Shown here: positions 50,212 through 59,079 of the stretch, piece by piece
How positions within the stretch are numbered: position 1 is the first letter of the stretch
Layout: each line of letters begins with the position of its first letter
DNA from: Chloroflexota bacterium
GTDB taxonomy: Bacteria; Chloroflexota; Limnocylindria; Limnocylindrales; CSP1-4
Length of the DNA stretch: 64,000 nucleotides
Direction of reading: 5' to 3'
NCBI GenBank assembly: GCA_021783095.1
Contig: JAJXUG010000021.1
Span: 1 to 64,000, forward strand
The notes under the pieces: model-generated
The model's input: the letters and a program-made list of their open reading frames with translations, nothing else
Database searches by the model: none
What the model was told of the DNA's origin: nothing
Position numbers and translations under genes: made by a program

Positions 50212-52875
50212 CTACCGGGCGGCCAGGGCCGCCTTGACGCGCTCCGGCGTGGCCGGCAGCTCGAACACCATCGCGCCCGTCGCGTCGCGGATCGCGTTCA
50301 CGATCGCCGGCGCCGTCGCCACCATCGCCATCTCGCCGATCCCGACCGAGCCCAATGTGCCGAGCTCGCGCGACGTCTCCACGAGGATCGTGTCCATGTC
50401 CATCGCGTACCGGATGTTCGGGAACTTGAAGGAGATCCAGTCCTTCGACTTGCCCGGCACGTACTCCTCGCGCAGCGCGAAGCCCGCGCCCATGTCCATG
50501 CCGCCGTGGAGCTGGCCCTCGACGTTGCCCGGGTGGATGATCCGGCCCGGGTCGGCCGCCGACGTGAGCTTCACGACACGGATCTCGCCCGTGTCGGTGT
50601 TGACCTCCACCTCGGCCATCTGGACGCTGAACACGTTGACCTCGAAGGACGGTCCGAGCCCGGTCTCCGGGTCGAGCGGCGCGGTCTCGATCGTCGTCCG
50701 CTTGCCCTGGTAGCGCACCGGCGTGCCAGAGGCCATGAAGTCGGCGTAGCAACGCGACCCCAACTCGTCCATGGCAGCGCGAAGCTGCTGGGCCGCGTGG
50801 ACGGCTGCCCCGCCGAGCATGTACGTCGCCCGCGAGCCCGACACGGGCCCGGACGCCGCGGTGTCGCTCGTGCTCCGCGTGCGCAGGCGCACCTTCGCCA
50901 AGGGCAGCTCGAGCACCGATGCCACGAGCTGGCTGATCATCGAATCGTTGCCCTCGCCCGGGTCGCCGGCGGCCATGTAGACCGTGACGCCATCGTCGGG
51001 GTCGAGCTCGACGAAGCCGATCGACTTGTCGCCTGGCATCGCGATGCCGAACGCCGCCGCGCCGAGGCCGACGCCGCGGCGCACCGGGCCGCCGTTGTTC
51101 GCCGTCCGCGCGGCGGCCAGGGCCCGCTCGTACGGGGCCTCGATCGCGTCGCACAGCCCGGGGAACGGCCACTCGCGCACGACGTGGCCGGTGGCGGTGG
51201 TGCCCGCGCCCGGGCGGAGCGAGTTGCGCTTGCGGAACTCGAGCCGGTCCATGCCCATCTTCTCGGCCAGCAGGTCCACCGCGCACTCGAGCGCGTAGTG
51301 CGTCTGGGGCGGCCCGGCCCCACGGGCGGCGGATCCCCACGGGTTGTTCGTGTACACGAGGCGCGACGTCACGGCCAGGTTGGGCACGCTGTAGGCGCTG
51401 GTGAGCATGTGCAGCGCCCGGTTGACGATCACGCGCCCGAGGCTCATGTACGCGCCGTTGTCCACGACGATGTCCATCGCCATCGCGGTCAGCCGGCCGT
51501 CGGCGTCGCAGGCGAGGCGGGTCTCGACCTCGAACGGGTGGCGCTTCGAGGTCGCGAGCATCGACTCGGCGATGCTGGGCACGTAGCGCACGGCCCGGTT
51601 GAAGTGGATCGCGGCCGCACCGGCGATGCCCTCGGTGATGATCTCCACCTTGATGCCGAACTGGCCGCCCGCGAACGGCTCCTCGTAGCGGATGTTCTCC
51701 CAGCCGAGCGCCTCCCCGAGCGTCTGCATGTGGAGGTGGATGTTGATGCTCCGGCCCACGACGACGAGCTCGGCGTCCTCGCCCTCGCCCTCGATCCAGG
51801 CAAGGCTGACCTCGGGCTCCAGCGGCGACTGGTGGACGAGCTGGGTCTTGAACGACGCGCTCACCTCGCAGTGGGCGCTCGCGAACGCGGCTGCCGCGTC
51901 GCCCTTCGTGATCGGCTGGCGGTAGCACAGGTTGGGCGTGTCGTCGTGGACGCGCGGGGCGTCCTCGGCCATCGCCTTGGCAGGCGTGTCGAGGACCGGC
52001 AGCGCCTCGTAGTCGACCTTGACGGCCTCGGCGGCGGCCAGCGCCTGCGCCTTCGTCTCGGCCGCGACGATCGCCACCGCGTCACCCACCTGGCGGACCT
52101 TGGTGTCGCACAGGATGGGGCGGTCGGCGACCTGGTACTTGAGACGGTTCGTGCCCCGGATGTCCTTCGCGGTCATCACGCCCGCGACCCCCGGCATGGC
52201 CTCGGCCACGCTGGTGTCGATGCCCCGGATCAGCGCGTGGGCGAGCGGGCTCCGGACGACCGCGATCTCGAGCGCGCCGGGCATCCGGACGTCGGCGCCG
52301 AACGTGGCGGTGCCGGTGGCCTTGGCCATGGCCGACGGGCGGGGGAAGGAGGTGCCGATCATGGGCGCGTCGGGGTCGGGCAGGTAGTCGGCGGGTCTGG
52401 CCTCGCCGCGGAGGAACGCCCCGGCCAGCTGGACGCCGTCGATGATCTTCACGTAGCCGGTGCACCGGCAGAGGTTCCGGCGGAGGGCGCGCTTGACCTC
52501 GTCCCGGGTCGGGTCCGGGTTCCGGCGGAGCAGCTCTTCCGCGGTGACGATCATGCCCGGGATGCAGAACCCGCACTGGACCGCGCCCGCGAGCACGAAG
52601 GCCTGCTGGACGAGGTTGGGCTGCTCAGGCGTGCCGAGGCCCTCGATCGTGGTCACCTGCGCGCCCTCGAGGCCCTCCACCTTGGTGACGCACGACAGGA
52701 CGGCCTTGCCGTCCACGAGCACCATGCACGTCCCGCACTGGCCCTTGCGGTCGCACGACTGCTTGGTGCCGGTGAGGCCCAGGTCCTCGCGCACGAGGTC
52801 GAGCAGGACGGTGTCCTTGTCGTGCGCCACCACCTGCACGGGTCGCGCGTTGACGGTGAGGCTGACCTTCTTCAC
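50212..52875 (-). CDS. MOP-type molybdenum hydroxylase (Fe-S and Moco domains fused)
   Basis: 887 residues from GTG 52875; the frame extends upstream without a better start. The N-terminal ferredoxin domain has CDRKGQCGTC (one residue longer than the usual C-x4-C) and a later Cys (AVLSC). The second [2Fe-2S] domain has CGFCIPGM and CRCTGY. After a short linker come the xanthine-dehydrogenase-type domains: GGQFGIKVE, the RGAGPPQTHYALE loop and the catalytic glutamate in VGIGEMAMVA. There is no FAD domain, as in Desulfovibrio aldehyde oxidoreductase (MOP). The substrate is unknown (aldehyde or N-heterocycle). It is the first gene of an operon with sulfur-transfer genes. Confidence 0.9.
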   Translation of the reverse strand: MKKVSLTVNARPVQVVAHDKDTVLLDLVREDLGLTGTKQSCDRKGQCGTCMVLVDGKAVLSCVTKVEGLEGAQVTTIEGLGTPEQPNLVQQAFVLAGAVQCGFCIPGMIVTAEELLRRNPDPTRDEVKRALRRNLCRCTGYVKIIDGVQLAGAFLRGEARPADYLPDPDAPMIGTSFPRPSAMAKATGTATFGADVRMPGALEIAVVRSPLAHALIRGIDTSVAEAMPGVAGVMTAKDIRGTNRLKYQVADRPILCDTKVRQVGDAVAIVAAETKAQALAAAEAVKVDYEALPVLDTPAKAMAEDAPRVHDDTPNLCYRQPITKGDAAAAFASAHCEVSASFKTQLVHQSPLEPEVSLAWIEGEGEDAELVVVGRSINIHLHMQTLGEALGWENIRYEEPFAGGQFGIKVEIITEGIAGAAAIHFNRAVRYVPSIAESMLATSKRHPFEVETRLACDADGRLTAMAMDIVVDNGAYMSLGRVIVNRALHMLTSAYSVPNLAVTSRLVYTNNPWGSAARGAGPPQTHYALECAVDLLAEKMGMDRLEFRKRNSLRPGAGTTATGHVVREWPFPGLCDAIEAPYERALAAARTANNGGPVRRGVGLGAAAFGIAMPGDKSIGFVELDPDDGVTVYMAAGDPGEGNDSMISQLVASVLELPLAKVRLRTRSTSDTAASGPVSGSRATYMLGGAAVHAAQQLRAAMDELGSRCYADFMASGTPVRYQGKRTTIETAPLDPETGLGPSFEVNVFSVQMAEVEVNTDTGEIRVVKLTSAADPGRIIHPGNVEGQLHGGMDMGAGFALREEYVPGKSKDWISFKFPNIRYAMDMDTILVETSRELGTLGSVGIGEMAMVATAPAIVNAIRDATGAMVFELPATPERVKAALAAR

Positions 52876-53041
52876 GACGCTGTTCGCCCCTTGCGCGCGT
52901 CGTCCCGCGGCGACCGACCGCCGCGTTTGGGGGCGTGGCTCGCCCGCCCGGACGCTGGCACCCATCATCGGGGGTGCGGACCGGGCGGGCAGCCCGATTC
53001 GGCCCCGTGTTGCATGGGCCGGTCGGCCCAGCCTCGCAGCC

Positions 53042-53914
53042 CTACTCGAGGACGTCGGTGCGGCGGAGCTGCCAGGCCGCAAGGGCGAGGAACACGCACG
53101 TCCAGCCGATGACGACCAGGAACGAGAGCCCAAGCGGCACGTAGAGCTGCGGGCCGCCGGCCACCGGCGGGAGGCCGTACGACGCATTGTCGCGAGCGGC
53201 CTGCCCGAGATTGAGCACGCTCATCAGCGGCAGTGAGTGCGCGAGCCACCCGAGACCGGCCGCGCGGACTGCGGGCAGGCCCGATACCACGCCCTCTGCG
53301 AGGAAGTCGAGGATGAGCAGGAGGAGCGGCAGGGCCGGGCCGCGGGTGAGGACGCCGAGGAGCACGCCGAAGGCGACGAACAACGGTGCCATGACCACCG
53401 TGGCCGCCACAGTGCCCGCGATGACCTGTGGGGCTGTGTCGGGCGGCGGGGGCAGCCCGATCCCGGCCAGGCCCATGACGCCGGGCATGACCAGCCCGAC
53501 GACCACGAGCACCGCAAACGCCACCACCGCGATCGCGCCCACGGCGACGACTCGCGACAGGACGAAGCGGACCCGGTCGGGCGAGGAGATCAGCGCGGTC
53601 CGGATGGTGCCCCAGCCGAACTCGAGGCCCATCGTCCCCGCCGCCAGGAAGAAGATCCCGAACAGCACCCACGGCGCGTTGTCGAAGACGGCGAGGACGC
53701 TGTGGGGAAAGGCGTAGGTCGCGCGGTCGGCGAAGATCGCCGTGGCGACCTCGGGTGGCATCGGCTGGCTCTGATCCCAGCCGAAGTGGCTCTCGATGGT
53801 GGTGTACGAGAACAGGAACCCGACGACAGCCACGAGCGGGACCAGCAGCAGGAAGCCGCGGACGTCCCAGCGAGCGCCCAGACGGATGGCGTCGGCACGA
53901 AGGTGGCGCCTCAT
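53042..53914 (-). CDS. ABC-2-type transporter permease
   Basis: 290 residues with about six membrane helices (for example GFLLLVPLVAVVGFLF and VLFGIFFLAAGTMGLEF). The EFGWGTIRTALISSPDR segment is typical of ABC-2 permeases in GldA/NatB/BcrB-like exporters. It overlaps the ATPase gene by 4 bases (ATGA), and together they form a simple exporter or lantibiotic-immunity-like pump. The transported compound is unknown. Confidence 0.83.
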   Translation of the reverse strand: MRRHLRADAIRLGARWDVRGFLLLVPLVAVVGFLFSYTTIESHFGWDQSQPMPPEVATAIFADRATYAFPHSVLAVFDNAPWVLFGIFFLAAGTMGLEFGWGTIRTALISSPDRVRFVLSRVVAVGAIAVVAFAVLVVVGLVMPGVMGLAGIGLPPPPDTAPQVIAGTVAATVVMAPLFVAFGVLLGVLTRGPALPLLLLILDFLAEGVVSGLPAVRAAGLGWLAHSLPLMSVLNLGQAARDNASYGLPPVAGGPQLYVPLGLSFLVVIGWTCVFLALAAWQLRRTDVLE

Positions 53915-54957
53915 CGGGGCCAGTTGCCGCTCGGCGTCGCGTCCCGGTCATCCGGGTCCGCGGTTTCGCCGCCGCTCCGTGCCGCCTCTCGGCTGGCCGA
54001 GGCTGAGGTTCCGTCGCCGCTCGCCTGGGGCGCGGCGTCGCGGGTCAGCTCCAGGAACACCGCCTCGAGCGACTGGCGGACGGGCGTGAGCTCGGCGGGA
54101 AACAGCCCCGCGGCCGCGAGCCGCCGGGCGATCCGCGAGCCATCGGAGGCCGCCACGCCGACGCTCAGGGCCGCGTCGTCGGCACCTGCGGGGGTGACCG
54201 CCATGCCGTCGTCGGTGAGGAGGCGTCGCGCCGTCTCCGCTTCAGCCGCCGAGTCGAACCCGACCCGCAGCAAGCCCGGCCCGTCGAGAAGTTCCGCCGG
54301 TGCCCCGCTCGCGACGACGCGGCCGCGCGCCAGGACCGCGACGAGATCGCACAGCTGCTCGACCTCGGAGAGCACGTGGCTCGAGAGGAAGACCGTGGTC
54401 CCGGTCCTGGCGAGCTCGGTGATCGTGGCGCGCACCTCGACGACGCCGCCGGGATCGAGGCCGTTGGTGGGCTCGTCGAGGATGACCAGGCGCGGCCGGT
54501 GGAGCATCGCGAGCGCAAGCGCGAGCCGCTGGCGCATGCCGGTGGAGAAGCCGCCGACCTTGCGGTTCGCAGCCGGCCCGAGCCCCGTGCGATCGAGGGC
54601 GTCGGCGATGCGTCGATCGGCCCCCGATCCGCCGACGCCCTGGAGCGCCGCGAACAGGCGCAGGTTGGCCGCGGCGGACAGGTACGGGTAGAAGGCCGGC
54701 CGCTCCACCACGGCGCCAATGCTCGCGAGGTCCACGCCGCCCGGGCGCACGGGGTTGCCGAGCACGGCCGCCGATCCGCTGGTCGGCCGGATCAGGCCCA
54801 CCAGCATGCGGATCGTCGTGGTCTTGCCCGCGCCATTGGGACCCAGGAAGCCGAACACGCTCCCGGTCGGGACCGCAAGGTCGATGCCTGCCACCGCCTC
54901 GACCGCGCCGAAGCGCTTGGCGAGTGCGCTGGTCTCGATGGCGAGCCCCCCGGTCAT
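53911..54957 (-). CDS. ABC transporter ATPase
   Basis: 348 residues. Walker A GPNGAGKTTTIRML, Q-loop region, signature FSTGMRQRLALALAML, and Walker B RLVILDEPTNGLDPGG with the switch His in SSHVLSE. A C-terminal domain of about 80 residues and a Ser/Ala/Arg-rich tail follow. It is the energy subunit for the overlapping permease. Similar pairs export drugs, peptides or lipids. Confidence 0.92.
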   Translation of the reverse strand: MTGGLAIETSALAKRFGAVEAVAGIDLAVPTGSVFGFLGPNGAGKTTTIRMLVGLIRPTSGSAAVLGNPVRPGGVDLASIGAVVERPAFYPYLSAAANLRLFAALQGVGGSGADRRIADALDRTGLGPAANRKVGGFSTGMRQRLALALAMLHRPRLVILDEPTNGLDPGGVVEVRATITELARTGTTVFLSSHVLSEVEQLCDLVAVLARGRVVASGAPAELLDGPGLLRVGFDSAAEAETARRLLTDDGMAVTPAGADDAALSVGVAASDGSRIARRLAAAGLFPAELTPVRQSLEAVFLELTRDAAPQASGDGTSASASREAARSGGETADPDDRDATPSGNWPR

Positions 54958-55049
54958 GCTCGCATTCTAGCCGTTGGGGTTGCGGCCCCCTGCCGGCCCG
55001 CGGGGCAATGTGGACGAGTCCCGCGCTCACCGTCACGTCCGGCGCTCCA

Positions 55050-55805
55050 TCACCAGCGGGCCTCGATCGTCCGGGTGCCAGGAACGTCAGTCCAGGCGAA
55101 TCCGCCGGCGTTGGGCATTGGGCCACGGGGGTCGGCCAGCGCTCGCAGCCACTCGCCGGACCGGGCTGGATAGCGCGCAGCGAACAGGGGCGCCAGCTCG
55201 CGGACGAGTGCCCGGTTCCGCGCGGTCCCGCGCACGACCAGCAGGCCCTCCACCCGCCATCCGGGCCCGAGCCGCTCGCGCGTCGCCCGCACCTTCGCCT
55301 CAAGCCCGCGCATCGCGGCGCCGCCATCGAGCAACAGGTCCCACACCTCGACCACTGCTGCCTCATGGCGCGCCTCACGCGTGAGCAGCACGTCGATGCT
55401 CCGCGGCCGCGGGCCGTCGCCCTCGACCGCCGACTCCGGCGTCCCCGCCCAGCCGCCCGGCTGCGCTGTGGCGATGATCAGATTCTGGCCTCGCAGGTGC
55501 TGGATGTCGCGCGGGAGATCCGCCCCCGGCGCCTGCTCGAAGAAGCCGGCCAACTGCAGGCCGATCGCCGCGCCCACCTCCGCCCAGGCGAGCATCGCGG
55601 TCCCGCGGCCGCGGCCCAGCTCGAGATGGATGACCTCCTGCTGCGAGAGCGAAGTCCGCTCCGCGACCTCCCGCTGCGTGAGCCCGGCGGCGAGCCGACG
55701 GTCGCGGAGGGCGGTTCCGAGGCGACGCGCCAGGTAATCGGCACGCTCGTGCCCGAGTCGGACCGCCGTCCGACTCCGACGGCGTTGCGGCTGTGGTTCG
55801 GGCAT
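55050..55805 (-). CDS. XRE-family transcriptional regulator
   Basis: 251 residues. An N-terminal helix-turn-helix (LRDRRLAAGLTQREVAERTSLSQQEVIHLE, read about residues 34-63) precedes a domain of about 170 residues that I do not recognise. WDLLLDGGAAMRGLEAKV suggests a small-molecule- or nucleotidyl-like fold but is not diagnostic. It is on the same strand as, and upstream of, the ABC pair (92-bp gap). A long upstream region holds an array of ACCAAC/GTTGGT palindromes that may be its binding sites. Confidence 0.7.
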   Translation of the reverse strand: MPEPQPQRRRSRTAVRLGHERADYLARRLGTALRDRRLAAGLTQREVAERTSLSQQEVIHLELGRGRGTAMLAWAEVGAAIGLQLAGFFEQAPGADLPRDIQHLRGQNLIIATAQPGGWAGTPESAVEGDGPRPRSIDVLLTREARHEAAVVEVWDLLLDGGAAMRGLEAKVRATRERLGPGWRVEGLLVVRGTARNRALVRELAPLFAARYPARSGEWLRALADPRGPMPNAGGFAWTDVPGTRTIEARW

Positions 55806-55980
55806 GTCGCGATGATGCGGATGGCCGATTTGCTCAGCCTTAGTGCCGACTCGTCAAGGCGGCGCTGCCGAGGAGGACTGGATCCGGAGGTTTCGCGCTC
55901 AGTTCCGCGGGCTCGCGATCGCGAGCGCTGCCCCGCTCCCTACACCTAGGGTTCACGCCCGCCACCGCCACTTCACGCTC

Positions 55981-56158
55981 ACCAACTCCGTTGGTAGCGT
56001 TCGGCGCGGGCGTCCGCGAAGGCCCGTCCAGGCTCTCTTCCACCATCGCCCTTGGTGGCAGGGACCGGACGCCTCGCCCAAGGCGCAGTCCCACCAACGC
56101 GGTTGGTGCGCCGATCGGTAGCGCGATGGGGCTCGCAGCGGACACCAATAGCATTGGT
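55981..56158. repeat. Spaced array of 15-bp ACCAAY-N3-RTTGGT palindromes
   Basis: Perfect copies at 55981-55995 (ACCAACTCCGTTGGT), 56093-56107 (ACCAACGCGGTTGGT, 17 bp with flanks) and 56144-56158 (ACCAATAGCATTGGT, 17 bp with flanks). A degenerate copy is at 56042-56056 (ACCATCGCCCTTGGT). Centres 55988, 56049, 56100 and 56151 are 61, 51 and 51 bp apart. A half-site GTTGGT at 56215-56220 would be 62 bp on. The N3 cores differ while the arms are kept, and the compensating AAC/AAT with GTT/ATT change suggests selection for symmetry. Confidence 0.75.
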
Positions 56159-56321
56159 GACAGAACGCCGGCTTGGCGGGTGGCAAGGCAGCGACCGGGC
56201 GTCCCGCCACGCGAGTTGGTGTTGGGCAGCACGGCGCCGGGCGGGGCGGGCAGCGCAACTCGTCCGCGCGTATGTCCGCGAGCGCGGCAACGGTGCGGCC
56301 GACTTCGCCGGGTAGCGAGCG

Positions 56322-56348
56322 GCCCCTCCCGCTGACGCGAGGAGGGGC
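56322..56348 (-). terminator. Hairpin downstream of glnN
   Basis: GCCCCTCC (56322-56329) pairs with GGAGGGGC (56341-56348), 8 bp with an 11-nt loop, 30 nt past the glnN stop. No T-tract follows in the direction of glnN transcription. Confidence 0.4.
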
Positions 56349-56377
56349 TCTCCCGTGCGGATCGCGGTCAGTACCGG

Positions 56378-58522
56378 TCAGTACTGGAACAGCAGCTCGC
56401 GGTACTTCGGCATCGGCCACAGCTCGTCGGAGACCACCGCCTCCAGTTCGTCGGCCACGGCGCGGAGCGCGTTCTGGGCGGGGATGACCACGTCCACGAA
56501 GTGGCGCGCCTCCACCTGCACGGAGCCGGCCCCGTGGGCCGCGTGCTGCGCCTGCTCGAGCGCGTTGATCGCGTCGACCAGGTTGTCGGCGAGCGAGGCC
56601 ACCTTGTCGGCGACCGCCTTGACGCCGCGCGAGTAGCCGGCCGAGGCGAGCTGGCCGAGATACACGGCCGTCGCGGGCAGGATCATCGTCCTGGCGATGT
56701 CGAGCGCCGTGTTCGCCTCGATGTTCTGGACCTTGATGTACCGCTCCCAGAAGATGTCGACGCGCGCCTCGAGCTCACGCTCGGACAGCACGCCGAACTT
56801 GGCGAAGACGGCCTTCGCCTCGTCGGTCGTCAGGGCCGGCAGCGCGTCCACGGTGGTCCGGTTGTTCGGCAGGCCGCGGCGGGCAGCCTCCTGGTGCCAG
56901 TCCTCGCTGTAGCCGTTGCCCTCGAACAGCACGCGGCCGTGCTGCTTGACGACTCCGGACAGGATGGCGGTCAAGCCGTCGAAGTCGCCCGGCTGGAGCT
57001 CGTCGAGCTCGTCGGCGAGGCACGAGAGAGAGTCGGCGACCGCGGTGTTGAGCACGGTCTGCGGCCAGTAGATCGGCGCGGAGGAGCCGACGGCGCGGAA
57101 CTCGAACTTGTTGCCCGTGAAGGCGAACGGCGAGGTCCGGTTGCGGTCGGTGGCGTCGCGCGGCAGCACCGGCAATGACGTCACGCCCAGGGCGACGTTG
57201 CCGCCCTTCCTGGACTCCGACGCTGCGCCCTGCTCGATCTGGCCGATGACGTGCTCGAGCTGGCTGCCGAGGAAGATCGACATGATCGCGGGAGGCGCCT
57301 CGTTGGCGCCCAGGCGGTGGTCCTGCCCGGCGTCGGCGATCGACGCGCGGAGGATCCCTGCGTGGACGTCAACCGCGCGGATGACCGCGATGAGGAAGGC
57401 GAGGAACTGCGCATTGGCGTGCGGGTCGGTGCCCGGGTCGAGCAGGTTCTCGCCGAGGTCGGTGGACATCGACCAGTTGTTGTGCTTGCCCGAGCCGTTG
57501 ATCCCGGCAAACGGCTTCTCGTGGATCAGGAACGCGAGGTCATGCCGCGGGGCGAGCCGCCGCATGGTCTGCATCACGACCATGTTGTGGTCGGAGCCGA
57601 CCGAGGTGGGCTCGTACACCGGCGCCATCTCGAACTGGCCCGGCGCCACCTCGTTGTGGCGCGTCTTGGACGGGATGCCCAGGCGCCACAGCTCGCGGTC
57701 GAGGTCCATCATGAAGGCGAGGATCCGCTCGCGGATGGGGCCGAAGTACTGGTCCTCGAGCTCCTGGCCCTTGGGCGGCGGGGCGCCGAACAGGGTTCGT
57801 CCGGTGAGCAGCAGGTCGGGGCGCTGCTCCGCGAGGCGGCGGTCGACCAGGAAGTACTCCTGCTCGGGGCCGATGTTGGTGAACACGCGCGTGGCCGCCG
57901 TGTTGCCGAACCAGCGCAGGATCCGGAGGGCCTGCTTGCCCAGCGCCTCCTGCGAGCGGAGCATTGGGATCTTGTGGTCGAGCGCCTCGCCGGTGAACGA
58001 GACGTACGCGGTCGGGATCGTGAGCGTGACGCCGTTCGGCTCGACCTGCAGGAAGATCGGCGACGTGACGTCCCACGCGGTGTAGCCGCGGGCCTCGAAG
58101 GTGGCCCGGATGCCGCCCGACGGGAAGGACGACGCGTCCGGCTCGCCCTGCATCAGGTTCTTGCCGCTGAACTCGGCGACCGTGGCGCCGTCGCTGATGG
58201 GCGACAGGAACGAGTCGTGCTTCTCGGCCGTGGAGCCGGTCATCGGCACGAACCAGTGCGTGTAGTGGGTGGCGCCGTGCGCCATCGCCCACTCCTTGAT
58301 GCCGTGCGCCACGGCGTCGGCGATCTCCGGGGCGAACGGCTCGAGGCCGTCGATCACCCGGCGGAGGCGCCGGAAGATGGGCTTGGGCAGGTAGACGCGC
58401 TGGACGCCCTCGTGGAACACGTACTGGCCGTAGATGTCCTCGCCGGCGTGCTCCAGGTAGTTCTGCGTGGAGGCGACCTTGTGGTTGGAGATCGTCTCGA
58501 TGGCCTTGTGGCGAGCGGTCAT
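56378..58522 (-). CDS. glnN: Type III glutamine synthetase
   Basis: 714 residues, the long GSIII class. ATG 58522 has AGGAG 5-6 nt upstream. Family landmarks include HWFVPMTGSTAEKHDSF near the N-terminus, ATFEARGYTAWD, GPEQEYFLVDRRLAEQRPD, and NEVAPGQFEMAPVYE with the ATP- and metal-binding glutamates, then INGSGKHNNWSMST. It makes glutamine from glutamate and ammonia. The adenylylation site of GSI is not expected in this class. It is monocistronic, preceded by a hairpin that probably ends the upstream cupin operon. Confidence 0.93.
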   Translation of the reverse strand: MTARHKAIETISNHKVASTQNYLEHAGEDIYGQYVFHEGVQRVYLPKPIFRRLRRVIDGLEPFAPEIADAVAHGIKEWAMAHGATHYTHWFVPMTGSTAEKHDSFLSPISDGATVAEFSGKNLMQGEPDASSFPSGGIRATFEARGYTAWDVTSPIFLQVEPNGVTLTIPTAYVSFTGEALDHKIPMLRSQEALGKQALRILRWFGNTAATRVFTNIGPEQEYFLVDRRLAEQRPDLLLTGRTLFGAPPPKGQELEDQYFGPIRERILAFMMDLDRELWRLGIPSKTRHNEVAPGQFEMAPVYEPTSVGSDHNMVVMQTMRRLAPRHDLAFLIHEKPFAGINGSGKHNNWSMSTDLGENLLDPGTDPHANAQFLAFLIAVIRAVDVHAGILRASIADAGQDHRLGANEAPPAIMSIFLGSQLEHVIGQIEQGAASESRKGGNVALGVTSLPVLPRDATDRNRTSPFAFTGNKFEFRAVGSSAPIYWPQTVLNTAVADSLSCLADELDELQPGDFDGLTAILSGVVKQHGRVLFEGNGYSEDWHQEAARRGLPNNRTTVDALPALTTDEAKAVFAKFGVLSERELEARVDIFWERYIKVQNIEANTALDIARTMILPATAVYLGQLASAGYSRGVKAVADKVASLADNLVDAINALEQAQHAAHGAGSVQVEARHFVDVVIPAQNALRAVADELEAVVSDELWPMPKYRELLFQY

Positions 58523-58632
58523 GGGGCTCCTGCCGGCTGTCGCGGCCTTCGCGCTGGTGCGGGGGGATGACCCCGAACGTACGGCACGACAGGGGCGATG
58601 TCGAGAGTGCTGGAACGGACTCCACCGAGAAA

Positions 58633-58659
58633 GATTGCGGTCGTAACCGTTCCGCAATC
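58633..58659 (-). terminator. Factor-independent terminator of the cupin operon
   Basis: GATTGCGG and CCGCAATC form an 8-bp perfect stem around an 11-nt loop (58633-58640 and 58652-58659). Read on the minus strand the stem is followed by TTTCTC, about 55 nt past the cupin stop. It also lies 110 bp upstream of glnN, so an operator role there is an alternative. Confidence 0.55.
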
Positions 58660-58714
58660 CCCTTCTCCACATTCCGTCCGCGCAGGCCCTCCCGGACCGC
58701 GACGGCCCCCGGGC

Positions 58715-59047
58715 CTACCCGCGGTCCACGGGCTCGGCGCCGATCCGGACGGCCAGGAACGCGAGCCTGGACACCGCCTCGATCCCCCGACTCGCACCCT
58801 CGGGCGCGACGACGATCGCACCCTCGCCGAAGGGCAGGAGCACCCCGTCGAGGTTGATCACGCCGTCGCCCTCGAGCGCCTGGTACACGGCCCGCGGCGC
58901 GGCATGGGGCGGGATCCGGCCGCCGGGCTCGAGGCCCGCGACCAGAACGCGCAGCTCCGGCTCGTCGACGAGAAGGTGCGGCGTGGGCCCGGGCTTGGAG
59001 TAGGACACGACCTCACGCCAGTCGGGGATGTAGGAGCGCTCGGCCAC
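58715..59047 (-). CDS. Small cupin-domain protein
   Basis: 110 residues from GTG 59047, with GAGAGGAGG about 6 nt upstream. The single cupin barrel is suggested by LEPGGRIPPHAAPRAVYQALEGDGVINLDG and the following PFGEGAIVVAPEG. Only one of the usual metal histidines of motif 1 (PPH) is seen, and motif 2 lacks a clear histidine, so metal binding may be weak or absent. It follows the Cys-rich regulator gene by 32 bp and is likely co-transcribed with it. Confidence 0.75.
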   Translation of the reverse strand: MAERSYIPDWREVVSYSKPGPTPHLLVDEPELRVLVAGLEPGGRIPPHAAPRAVYQALEGDGVINLDGVLLPFGEGAIVVAPEGASRGIEAVSRLAFLAVRIGAEPVDRG

Positions 59048-59079
59048 GGTGGCCTCCTCTCGGCTGCGGATTGCGGTTG

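Larger units (their letters stand above)
55806..56377. other. 572-bp intergenic region with a palindrome array
   Basis: Between glnN (3' end) and the XRE gene (5' end). It contains the four-palindrome array at 55981-56158, a further half-site at 56215-56220, and a hairpin at 56322-56348. The frames that cross it have no recognisable domain, and the palindromes are unequally spaced in reading frame, so I take it as non-coding. Confidence 0.55.

Noticed and set aside
50194-53112. Plus-strand open frame of about 970 codons opposite the molybdenum hydroxylase
   Set aside because: Antisense shadow; the minus strand carries complete Fe-S and Moco motifs.
58633-58659. Nitrogen-regulator operator for glnN
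   Set aside because: The stem is followed by TTTCTC in the direction of the upstream cupin operon, so a terminator explains it better; an operator role is not excluded.
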